Source: DATDAH01 sp963725155
Lineage (GTDB): Bacteria; Actinomycetota; Acidimicrobiia; Acidimicrobiales; DATDAH01
Length of the DNA: 64,000 nucleotides
Reading direction: 5' to 3'
Assembly: GCA_963725155.1 (NCBI GenBank)
Contig: CAVRXU010000005.1
Span: 682,001 to 746,000, forward strand
The notes beneath the pieces are model-generated. The model was not told the DNA's origin. It was given only the letters and a program-made list of their open reading frames with translations, and did no database searches. Below are positions 54,225 through 62,931 of this stretch, one piece after another; positions within the stretch are counted from its first letter, which is position 1, and each line of letters begins with the position of its first letter. Made by a program: the position numbers and the translations under genes.

Positions 54225-56708
54225 ATGGACGACGAGGGCCAGCCGTACGAGCCGGCGGAGATCGAGCCCCGCTGGCAGGCGCGACTGGCGCGACGAAGGG
54301 CACCTACGAGGTCGACAACGACGACCCCCGCCCGCAGTCCTACGTCCTGTGCATGTACCCGTACCCCAGCGGGGCGGCCCACATGGGCCACGTGCGCAAC
54401 TACACCTTCGGCGACCTGCATCGTCCGCTACCGCACCATGAACGGCCACGCGGTCCTGTCGCCGATCGGCTTCGACAGCTTCGGACTGCCGGCCGAGAAC
54501 GCCGCCATCAAGACCGGCGAGCATCCGCGGCCGTTCACCGAGGCGCAAGATCGAGGAGCTGACGCTCGTCCCTGTTGCGCATCGGGGGCGTCTACGACTG
54601 GCGCCGGGAGGTCAAGAGCCACGACCCGTCCTACATCCGCTGGACCCAGTGGATCTTCCTGCGCTTCCTGGAAGCCGGCCTGGCCTACCGCAGCCGAGGC
54701 CCCGGTGAACTGGTGTCCCGGCTGTCAGACCGTGCTGGCCAACGAGCAGGTCCTGGCCGACGGCACCTGCGAGCGCTCAGGTGACCTGGTCGAGCGGAAG
54801 GAACCTGGAGCAGTGGTTCTTCAAGATCACCGACTACGCCCAGCAGCTGCTCGACGACATCGACGACCTCGACTGGCCCGAGCGGGTGAAGACCATGCAG
54901 CGCAACTGGATCGGTCGCTCCGACGGCGCCGCGTTCGACCTGGCCGTCGCCGGCCGATGGCAACCGCGCCGACGGCGCCTCGGTGCGGTCTTCACCACCC
55001 GCCCCGACACCAGCTTCGGCATGACCTACGCGGTCGTCGCCCCCGAGCACCCACATCGTGGCCGAGCTGACCACCGACGAGCAGCGGGCCGAGGTCGAGG
55101 CCTTCGTGGCCCACGTGACCGGCGAGAGCGAGCTCGAGCGGCTGAGCTCGGAGGGCCCGCTCGACAAGCGGGGCGTCTTCACCGGTGCCTACGTCGTGAA
55201 CCCCTTCACGGGCGCCGAGATCCCCGTCTACCTGGCCGACTACGTGCTGGCCACCTACGGCACCGGGGCGATCATGGCCGTGCCCGGCCAGGACCAGCGG
55301 GACTGGGACTTCGCCAAGGCCTACGACCTGCCCATCGTCCGCACGGTGCAGCCCCCCGAGGGCTTCGACGGCGAGGCCTACACGGGCGAGGGCCCGGCCA
55401 TCAACAGCCAGTGGCTGGACGGCCTGGGCGAGGCCGACGCCATCGCCAAGGCCATCGACTGGCTGGAGGCGCAGGGGATCGGCGAGCGCAAGGTCAACTA
55501 CCGCCTCCGGGACTGGCTGCTGTCCCGGCAGCGCTTCTGGGGCTGTCCCATCCCGGTCATCTACTGCGCCGACTGCGGCATCGTCCCGGTCCCCGAGGCC
55601 GACCTGCCCGTCGCTGGCTCCCGACGACGTCGAGTTCCTGCCGACCGGCGAGTCGCCGCTGAAGCTCCACGACGGCTTCCTGCACGTGACCTGCCCCACC
55701 TGCGGCGGCCCCGGCCGACGCGAGACCGACACCATGGACACCTTCGTCGACTCGTCTTGGTACTTCCTGCGCTTCGCCGACCCGTGGACCAACGACGAGG
55801 TCCCCTTCTCACTGGATGCGGTCGCTGACTGGATGCCCGTCGACCAGTACATCGGCGGCGTCGAGCACGCCATCCTCCACCTGATGTACGCCCGCTTCTT
55901 CACCAAGGCGCTGGCCGACCTGGGCGTCGCCCCCAAGGAGCTGCGCGAGCCCTTCGCCCGCCTGTTCACCCAGGGCATGATCCGCCTGGACGGCATGAAG
56001 ATGTCGAAGTCCAAGGGCAACCTGGTCACTCCCGAGGAGTACTTCGACCGCTACGGCGCCGACGCCCTGCGCCTGTTCCACCTCTTCGTGGGCCCCCCGC
56101 AGGACGACATGGACTGGGAGGACGCCGGCATCGAGGGCTCGCACCGGTTCCTGGGCCGGCTGTGGCGCCTGGCCGTGGGCGAGGCGCCAGGCACGGTCGT
56201 CGACCGGGAGGCGACGCCGGCCGACATCGAGCTGGACCGGAGTCGTCACCGCCTGGTCCAGCGGGTCACCGACGACTACGAGCGCTGGTCGTACAACACC
56301 TCGGTCTCAGCGTTCATGGAGTTCACCAACGACCTGTACCACTACCTGCAGAGCGAGGACGGTGCCCGGCGGGAGACCCTGGACGCCGCCATCGATTCGG
56401 TGTTGCTCCTGATGGCTCCCATGGCCCCCCACATCACCGCCGAGTTGTGGGAGCGACGCCGAGGTGGCCACATCCACACCGAGCCCTGGCCCGTCGCCGA
56501 TCCGGCCATGACCACGGTGGCCACGGTGACGATGATCGTCCAGGTCAACGGCAAGGTCCGGGACCGCATCGAGGTCGACGCCGGCATCGGCGAGGACGAC
56601 GCCGTGGCCACCGCCATGGCCTCCGAGAAGGTCCAGGCCCACCTGAACGGCGGTCAGCCGAAGAAGGTGATCGCCCGCCCGCCCAAGCTGGTCAACTTCG
56701 TCGTCTGA
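54225..56708 (+). CDS. leuS: leucyl-tRNA synthetase, about ten indels in its first half
   Basis: About 825 residues. HIGH-type motif YPSGAAHMGHVRNYTFGD, editing-domain pieces (TYAVVAPEHP, TGAYVVNPFTGAEIPVYLADYVLATYGTGAIMAVPGQDQRDWDFA), the Cys-rich CADCGIVPVPEADLPV and CPTCGGPGRRETDTMDTFVDSSWYFLRF, and MKMSKSKGNLVTPEEYFDRYGADALRLF are all present. Frames change between 54285 and about 55613, nearly always by one extra base; sites include 54285, 54299, 54419, 54546, 54565, 54692, 54801 and 55613. From 55690 the frame is clean. It charges tRNA-Leu and is essential, so the breaks are probably sequence errors. Confidence 0.92.
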
Positions 56709-56714
56709 GCCTGG

Positions 56715-57722
56715 TCAGCCGTTCTTGAGGGCCGCGACCACAGGCAGCCAGGTGTCGCGGTCGGCCTCGTACGGGGCATAGAAGCTGATGCGGTCGACGA
56801 GGCCGCCCCAGCGGGCGAGCAGGGCCTCGGCCACGCCGTGGGGCTCGGCCACGACGGCGAAGGCGTCGAGGACCTCGTCGTCGATGAGGTCACCCATGGC
56901 GTCCCACTCGCCCTGCTTCGACAGGCGGTTCAGCTCACCCTGCAGGTCGCCCCAGCCGTGGTGCTCCAGCACGGGTCGGTACGCCGGCGTGGAGCCGTAG
57001 AAGGCGACTTGTCGCCGCACGCCGATCGACGAGCGGGCCATCTCCTCCTCGGTGTTCCCGGTCACGATGAACGCCGGAATGGAGAGCTCCAGATCGGCCC
57101 GGGTCCGACTGGCCTTGGCCAGGCCCGTCTCCAGGGACGGGAGCGTGGCCTCCTGGAGGTACGACGCAGTGGTGAAGCCGTGGCAGAGCATCCCGTCGGC
57201 CACCTCGCCGGCCACCTCGGTCATCTTGGGCCCGACGGCGGCCACGAAGACCTTGGGGTGCCCGTACGGGCTCGGCCCGGGGTTGAAGAACGGCGTCATC
57301 AGGGTGTGGGTGTAGAAGTCGCCCCGGAAGTCGAGCTTCCCGTCGCCGTCCCAGCAGTCCCAGATGGCCCGGATGGCCAGGATCATCTCCCGCATGCGAG
57401 CCGCGGGACTGGACCAGGGCATCGAGAAGCGCTTGGTGATGTGGGGCTTGATCTGGGACCCGAGGCCGAGCAGGAACCGGCCCTCGGACTGCATCTGCAG
57501 GTCCCAGGCCGTGTTGGCCAAGGTCATGGGGCTCCGCCCGAACGCCACCGCGATGCCGGTGCCGAGCTCGAGGGCGTCGGTTGCCTCGGCCGCGAGCACG
57601 TGGGGGAGGAAGGGGTCATGGCTGGTCTCGGCGCTCCATGCCCCGTCGTAGCCCGCGGCCTCCAAGGACCGGGCCGTGTCGCCCGCCGTGCTGATGGCCC
57701 CCAGGCCTCCGTCGACCTTCAT
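56715..57722 (-). CDS. F420-dependent LLM-class oxidoreductase (TIGR03617 type)
   Basis: A 335-residue luciferase-like monooxygenase family protein from ATG 57722 (MKVDGGLGAISTAGDTARSLEAAGYDGAWSAETSHDPFLP). The barrel continues with ATDALELGTGIAVAFGRSPMTLANTAWDLQ, EGRFLLGLGSQIKPHITKRFSMPW and VFVAAVGPKMTEVAGEVADGMLCHGF, close to the TIGR03617 pattern. These proteins are predicted to use F420 rather than flavin, in unknown oxidations. The gene is divergent from the ABC importer genes and convergent with leuS, with 6 bp between stops. Confidence 0.9.
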   Translation of the reverse strand: MKVDGGLGAISTAGDTARSLEAAGYDGAWSAETSHDPFLPHVLAAEATDALELGTGIAVAFGRSPMTLANTAWDLQMQSEGRFLLGLGSQIKPHITKRFSMPWSSPAARMREMILAIRAIWDCWDGDGKLDFRGDFYTHTLMTPFFNPGPSPYGHPKVFVAAVGPKMTEVAGEVADGMLCHGFTTASYLQEATLPSLETGLAKASRTRADLELSIPAFIVTGNTEEEMARSSIGVRRQVAFYGSTPAYRPVLEHHGWGDLQGELNRLSKQGEWDAMGDLIDDEVLDAFAVVAEPHGVAEALLARWGGLVDRISFYAPYEADRDTWLPVVAALKNG

Positions 57723-57791
57723 CGTCGTGCTCCCGGTGGTGGCGTCATGGCGGGCCGAACCTAGTGGCTGCCCTCCCGGACGGGTCACCGA

Positions 57792-57806
57792 ACGTACGCG
57801 GTACGT
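57792..57806. promoter_or_regulatory. inverted repeat upstream of the LivHM-like gene, candidate operator
   Basis: ACGTAC-GCG-GTACGT is a perfect 15-bp inverted repeat, extended by CCG and CGG outer arms (57788-57810). It sits where the -35 of the downstream promoter would be, before TACGGT at 57816, and between the divergent oxidoreductase and transporter genes, so it could control both. Confidence 0.5.
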
Positions 57807-57815
57807 CCGGGGAAG

Positions 57816-57821
57816 TACGGT
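57816..57821 (+). promoter_or_regulatory. putative -10 box of the importer operon (TACGGT)
   Basis: TACGGT ends 9 nt before the ATG at 57831. The -35 position falls inside the ACGTAC inverted repeat. Confidence 0.35.
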
Positions 57822-57830
57822 GCGCGACAC

Positions 57831-59945
57831 ATGTCGACCGGGGGGCTTGACAAGGCGGCGCTGCGTGAGCCGCTGCGCCGCTTCGGGCCCGCGCTGTCCG
57901 TTCTCGCCTTCCAGTTCCTGCTCTTCCCCGTACCGGCAGGTGTGTTCGTGCGGGGGATCATCGTCGGCCTCCTCAGCGCCTTGGCCGCCCTCGGCCTGGC
58001 CCTCGTCTACCGGGCCAACCGGATCATCAACTTCGCCCAGACCGACCTGGGCAGCATCCCCACGACCGTTGGCGTGTACCTGATCGCCTTCTCCGGGATC
58101 AACTACTGGTTGGGCCTCGGCGCCGGCCTCGTCTCGGCTGTGGTCGTCGGCGCCCTCGTCGAGCTGGCCATCGTCCGCCGGTTCTTCGACGCCCCCCGGC
58201 TCATCCTCACCGTGGCCACCATCGGACTGGCCACCCTCCTCGGCGCGTGCGCGCTGCTCCTGCCCCGGCTGTGGGGCGAGCGACCCCATGCCCAGTCCCT
58301 CGACATGCCCTGGGACATCAGGTTCACCATCGAACCGCTGATCTTTGGCGCCGACGAAGTGGCCGCCCTGATCGTGGCCCCGCTGGTGATGATCGCCCTC
58401 GCCGTCTTCCTGCGCCGGACCGATGTCGGCATGGCCGTACGGGCCTCGGCTGAGCGGGCCGATCGGGCCGCCCTGTTGGGCATCCCCGTCAAGCGCCTCC
58501 AGACCGTGGTCTGGATCGTGGCCACCCTCCTCGCGTTCAGTGGGGCCTGGCTCCGAGCCGGCGTCGTCGGGCTGCCCATCGGCGGCAGCGTCTCGACGTT
58601 CGGCTTCCTCCTGCGCATCCTGGCCGCCCTGGTCATCGGTGGGATGGTCGACCTGCCCGCCGTCGCCCTGGCCGCCATCGCGCTGGGTGTGCTGGAGACC
58701 GGGATCGACTGGAACGCCTCCAGCCCGCTGCTCACCGACCCCATCGTCGGGGCCGTCATCGTGGTCGCCCTGCTGCTGCAGCGCCGCGGCGCGGGGCGCA
58801 CGGACCTCGAGTCCACCTCGACCTGGCAGGCGGCCGAAGAGGTCCGACCCATTCCACTCGTGGTGGCCCGGCTGCCCGAGGTCCGGGCCGTGCGCTGGGG
58901 TGGCGCCGCGCTCGTCGCCGCAACCGTGCTCTGGCTGCCCACGTGGCTCTCGCCCAGTGACTCGCTGCTGGCCTCCTCGGTCGGCATCTACGGCATCGTC
59001 GGCCTCTCCCTCCTCGTGCTCACCGGGTGGGCCGGCCAGGTCTCGCTCGGGCAGATGGGCTTCGTCGGCCTCGGTGCGGCGATCGGAGGGGTGGCGACGT
59101 CGCAGTGGGGGCTGGACCTCAGCTTGGCCCTGCTGATAAGTGGGCTGGCCGGGGCCGTCGCCGCCGTGGTGGTCGGTCTGCCCGCGCTCCGCCTCCAGGG
59201 GCTGCTCCTGAGTGTCACGACCTTCGCCTTCGCCCTGGCCATGTACTCGTACTTCCTGAACCGCCAGTTCTTCGACTGGATCCCGACGGGGCGCATCGAG
59301 CGCAACCCGATCTTCGGGCGCATCGACTACGACTCGCCGACCGGGGTCTACTACCTGATCCTCGTGGTCCTGGTCCTGGCCATCCTCGCCGTCGTGGGCA
59401 TGCGGTCCAGCCGGTTCGGCCGGGCCCTCATCGCCCTGCGGGAGAACGAAGCGGGGGCCCAGGCCTTTGCCCTCCGCCCCCTGCGGTTGCGCATCACCGC
59501 CTTCTCGATCTCCGGCTTCCTGGCCGCCCTGGCGGGAGGGCTGTTCGTCCACCACCAGCAGGCCTTCGGGCCCGACACCTACGCCCCCTTCGGCGGCTTC
59601 CTCGTGTTCACGATGGTCGTCATCGGCGGCCTGGGCTCGGCGTTGGGCGTCCTGCTGGGCGCCGCCTACCTGGAGCTCACCTATCGCTTCGCGAAGGACC
59701 TCCCGGGTGACGTCGGCCTGTGGCGTCTCCTGTCCAACTCGCTGGGGGTGCTCCTGGTGCTCATGATCCTGCCCAGCGGCATCGGCGGCCTCGTCTATCG
59801 CCTGCGGGACGGCGCCCTGCGCTGGACGGCCCGCCGACGGGGCCTGGTGGTGCCCAGCTTCGTCGAGGCCGCGACCGACGAGGAGCCCGCCATCCTCGAG
59901 GCCCCCGTGGTCACGACCGACGCGCTCGTGGAAGTGGACGGGTGA
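57831..59945 (+). CDS. fused LivH-LivM branched-chain-type ABC permease
   Basis: A 704-residue polytopic protein joining both permeases of a HAAT-type importer. The LivH half (about 25-320) holds ALAALGLALVYRANRIINFAQTDLG and the C-terminal AALVIGGMVDLPAVALAAIALGVLETG. The LivM half (about 345-660) holds GLSLLVLTGWAGQVSLGQMGFVGLGA near residue 398 and ALRENEAGAQAFALRPLRLRITAFSISGFLAALAGGLFVHHQ. A short hydrophilic linker joins them, and no frameshift is needed. The stop overlaps the GTG of the fused ATPase gene, so they are coupled. Confidence 0.92.
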   Translation: MSTGGLDKAALREPLRRFGPALSVLAFQFLLFPVPAGVFVRGIIVGLLSALAALGLALVYRANRIINFAQTDLGSIPTTVGVYLIAFSGINYWLGLGAGLVSAVVVGALVELAIVRRFFDAPRLILTVATIGLATLLGACALLLPRLWGERPHAQSLDMPWDIRFTIEPLIFGADEVAALIVAPLVMIALAVFLRRTDVGMAVRASAERADRAALLGIPVKRLQTVVWIVATLLAFSGAWLRAGVVGLPIGGSVSTFGFLLRILAALVIGGMVDLPAVALAAIALGVLETGIDWNASSPLLTDPIVGAVIVVALLLQRRGAGRTDLESTSTWQAAEEVRPIPLVVARLPEVRAVRWGGAALVAATVLWLPTWLSPSDSLLASSVGIYGIVGLSLLVLTGWAGQVSLGQMGFVGLGAAIGGVATSQWGLDLSLALLISGLAGAVAAVVVGLPALRLQGLLLSVTTFAFALAMYSYFLNRQFFDWIPTGRIERNPIFGRIDYDSPTGVYYLILVVLVLAILAVVGMRSSRFGRALIALRENEAGAQAFALRPLRLRITAFSISGFLAALAGGLFVHHQQAFGPDTYAPFGGFLVFTMVVIGGLGSALGVLLGAAYLELTYRFAKDLPGDVGLWRLLSNSLGVLLVLMILPSGIGGLVYRLRDGALRWTARRRGLVVPSFVEAATDEEPAILEAPVVTTDALVEVDG

Positions 59946-62929
59946 GCACGGCGACCGCGGCCGTGGCCCGCTGGTCCCGGGGGGCCGCCCGGGCGATCCG
60001 CCACCCGCATCGGGCGTTGGACGAGCTGACCGGCCCCGGTCCCGTCTACGCCCTCCTCATCCTCTTCGGCCTGAACGCGGTCGACGAGCTGGACCGCACG
60101 GCCTTCGGCATCCTGCTGCCCGAGATCCGGGACGAGTTCGGCCTCGACCTGACCACCATCCTGGCCCTGATCGCCGTGGTGTCCGCCGGGGCCCTGGCCC
60201 TGCAGGTCCCGATCGCCCAGTACTCGGACCGCCACCGGCGGGTGCCCGTCGCCCTCGGCGGAGCTGCGCTCTGGGCGTTCTTCTCGCTGATGACCGGCCT
60301 GGTGTCCACGGTCTTCTTCCTCGGCGTGGCCCGGGCCGGCTCGGGCATCGGCAAGGCGGTGGTGGACCCGACGCACAACTCGTTGCTGGCCGACTACTAC
60401 CCCCCGGCGAACCGCCCGGGCGTGTACTCGTTCCACCGGGCGGCCAACGCCGTCGGCCAGTTCCTCGGGCCCCTCATCGCCGGCCTCCTCGCCTACTGGT
60501 TCAGTTGGCGAGTCCCGTTCCTGGTGTTCGCCGTGCCCACGATCATCCTGGTCATCCTCGGCCTGAAGATGCGGGAGCCGATCCGGGGGCGCTGGGAGCG
60601 CGAGGCGATGGGGGCCTCGGCGGAGACGGTGAACACCGAGGAGGAGCCGGCGTCGTTCGCCGAGGCCTGGCGGACCTGCTGGAAGATCACCGGCCTCCGG
60701 CGCATCTGGTACGCCCTGCCCTTCCTCGCCGCGTCGCTCATCGGCTTCGTCACCTTGGCCTCGCTCTTCTACGAGGAGGAGTTCGGGCTGAACGAGGTGG
60801 CTCGAGGGTCGGTGGCCGCGGCCGTCGAACCGCTCCAGCTGATCGGCCTGATCATCGGAGCCCGGGTGGCGATGAAGTATGTGCTCACCGAGCCCGGGCG
60901 GATCCTGAAGTTCCTGTCGTGGATCTCGCTCGCCGCCGCCGTCCTGGCCGCCATCTTCGCCCTGGCCCCCAACATCGTGGTGGCCGTCCTCGCCAACGCC
61001 GCCATCACCGCGGGCCTGGCCATCGTCGGTCCCGGGATCCTGGCCTCGCTCTCGCTGGCCATCCCGCCACGGACGCGGTCGCTGGGCTTCTCCATCGCCT
61101 CGCTCTGGGTGCTGCCGGGGCTGGCGATCCTGCCCCTGATCGGGGCCATCGGCGACGCGTGGGGCATCCGCCTCGGGATGCTGGTGATGACCCCGGTGTT
61201 CCTGGTCGGGGGCCTGATCATCGCATCGGCGGGGGACCTCATCGGCGACGACATCCGTCAGGTCTGGCGGGTGGCCGCGGCCCGCTCCGAGGACCTCTAC
61301 GAGCGCCAGCACGGCAACCCCCGCATCCTCATCGCCCGCGAGCTGGAGGTGGGCTACGACGGGGTGCAGGTCCTGTTCGGGGTGGACATGGAGATCCTGG
61401 AGGGCGAGATCGTGGCCCTCCTGGGCACCAACGGGGCGGGCAAGTCGACCCTCCTGCGGGCCATCTGCGGGGTGATCGAGGCCGACCGGGGTGCCGTCGT
61501 GTTCGACGGGATCGACATCACCCACGCGCCGCCCTACGAGATCGCCGCCCGGGGCGTCGTGCAGGTGCCCGGCGGCGCCGGCGTCTTCCCCTCTCTGACC
61601 GTGGACGAGAACCTGCGTCTGGCCGGATGGCTGCGCCGAAAGGACGATCCCGAGGGCACCGAGGCGGCCATGGCTCGCGCCATCGAGCACTTCCCGATCC
61701 TGGGTCGGCGGGGCCACGAGCCGGCCGGCGACCTGTCCGGGGGCCAGCAGCAGATGTTGGCCCTGGGCATGGCCCTCATCGCACAGCCCAAGCTGCTCAT
61801 GATCGATGAGCTCTCCCTCGGGCTGGCGCCGGTCGTGGTCGAGCGCCTCCTCCCGCTGGTCCGGGAGATCCGCGACGACGGGGCCACGGTCATCCTGGTC
61901 GAACAGTCGGTGAACCTGGCCCTGACCGTGGCCGATCGGGCCTACTTCATGGAGAAGGGCGAGATCCGCTTCGAGGGCCCGGCCGCCGACCTCCTCGACC
62001 GCCCCGACCTGCTCCGCTCCGTGTTCCTCGAAGGGGCGGGCTCGAACGGGGCTCCGCCGTCGGCGGCGGCGATCGCGGCCCACACCCGTCCTGTGACGCG
62101 CGATCGGCCCGAGGACGAGGGCCCAGCCATCACGGTCGCGGGCCTCACCCGAGCCTTCGGAGGCCTCACCGCGGTGGACGACGTGAGCTTCTCGGCCGCC
62201 CCCGGCGAGATCGTGGGGATCATCGGCCCGAACGGCGCGGGAAAGACCACGCTGTTCGACCTGATCAGCGGATTCGTGCCCGCGGACAGGGGCACCATCG
62301 CCCTCGGGGCCGAGGACATCACCGACTGCTCGGTCGCCGAGCGGGCCTGGCGGGGCCTCGGGCGCTCGTTCCAGGACGCCCGCCTCTTCCCCGCGCTCAC
62401 GGTCGAGGAGACGCTGGCGGTGGCCTTGGAGCGCTGGATCGATGTCCGGGACCCCCTGAATCCCGCGTTGCGCCTGCCCGCTGCCTTCGACAGTGAGGAG
62501 CACGTCCGCCAACGGGTGGACGAGCTGATCGCGCTGTTCGGCATCGAGAGCTTCCGCTCCCGGTTCGTCCGCGAGCTGTCCACCGGCAGCCGCCGGGTCG
62601 TGGACCTGGCCTGTGTCGCCGCCCACCGCCCGACGGTCGTCCTGCTGGACGAGCCGTCCAGCGGCATCGCCCAACGCGAGACCGAGGCGCTCGGCCCGCT
62701 CCTGCAGCGCCTGCGTGACGGCCTGGGGGCGGCGTTGGTGGTGGTCGAGCACGATGTCCCGTTGGTCACCCGAGTGGCCGACCGGATCATCGCGATGGAT
62801 CAGGGGGCCGTCATCGCCGACGGTCCTCCGAATGAGGTGCTGAGCGACGGTGCAGTGGTCGCTTCGTACCTCGGCAGTGACCGGCACGCGATAGCGCGCT
62901 CGGGAGTGACACCGGGGGGAGAGTCCTAG
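59942..62929 (+). CDS. MFS transporter - LivF - LivG triple fusion
   Basis: A 995-residue protein in one unbroken frame. Residues ~1-440 are a 12-helix MFS transporter: LDRTAFGILLPEIRDEF, then motif A SDRHRRVPVALGGAALW. About 455-690 is a LivF-type ATPase: Walker A GTNGAGKST near 495, LSGGQQQMLALGMALI near 597, MIDELSLGLAP near 619. About 720-960 is a LivG-type ATPase: GPNGAGKTTLFDLISGF near 762, LSTGSRRVVDLA near 879, VVLLDEPSSGIAQRET near 900. The GTG at 59942 overlaps the permease stop; the frame is open further upstream, but that part is antisense-like. The ATPases fit the fused permease just before; the role of the MFS part is unclear. Confidence 0.93.
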   Translation: MSTATAAVARWSRGAARAIRHPHRALDELTGPGPVYALLILFGLNAVDELDRTAFGILLPEIRDEFGLDLTTILALIAVVSAGALALQVPIAQYSDRHRRVPVALGGAALWAFFSLMTGLVSTVFFLGVARAGSGIGKAVVDPTHNSLLADYYPPANRPGVYSFHRAANAVGQFLGPLIAGLLAYWFSWRVPFLVFAVPTIILVILGLKMREPIRGRWEREAMGASAETVNTEEEPASFAEAWRTCWKITGLRRIWYALPFLAASLIGFVTLASLFYEEEFGLNEVARGSVAAAVEPLQLIGLIIGARVAMKYVLTEPGRILKFLSWISLAAAVLAAIFALAPNIVVAVLANAAITAGLAIVGPGILASLSLAIPPRTRSLGFSIASLWVLPGLAILPLIGAIGDAWGIRLGMLVMTPVFLVGGLIIASAGDLIGDDIRQVWRVAAARSEDLYERQHGNPRILIARELEVGYDGVQVLFGVDMEILEGEIVALLGTNGAGKSTLLRAICGVIEADRGAVVFDGIDITHAPPYEIAARGVVQVPGGAGVFPSLTVDENLRLAGWLRRKDDPEGTEAAMARAIEHFPILGRRGHEPAGDLSGGQQQMLALGMALIAQPKLLMIDELSLGLAPVVVERLLPLVREIRDDGATVILVEQSVNLALTVADRAYFMEKGEIRFEGPAADLLDRPDLLRSVFLEGAGSNGAPPSAAAIAAHTRPVTRDRPEDEGPAITVAGLTRAFGGLTAVDDVSFSAAPGEIVGIIGPNGAGKTTLFDLISGFVPADRGTIALGAEDITDCSVAERAWRGLGRSFQDARLFPALTVEETLAVALERWIDVRDPLNPALRLPAAFDSEEHVRQRVDELIALFGIESFRSRFVRELSTGSRRVVDLACVAAHRPTVVLLDEPSSGIAQRETEALGPLLQRLRDGLGAALVVVEHDVPLVTRVADRIIAMDQGAVIADGPPNEVLSDGAVVASYLGSDRHAIARSGVTPGGES

Positions 62930-62931
62930 GC

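Noticed and set aside
59795..62887. A 1030-residue frame opposite the MFS-LivF-LivG gene
   Set aside because: It is an antisense shadow; all catalytic motifs are on the plus strand.
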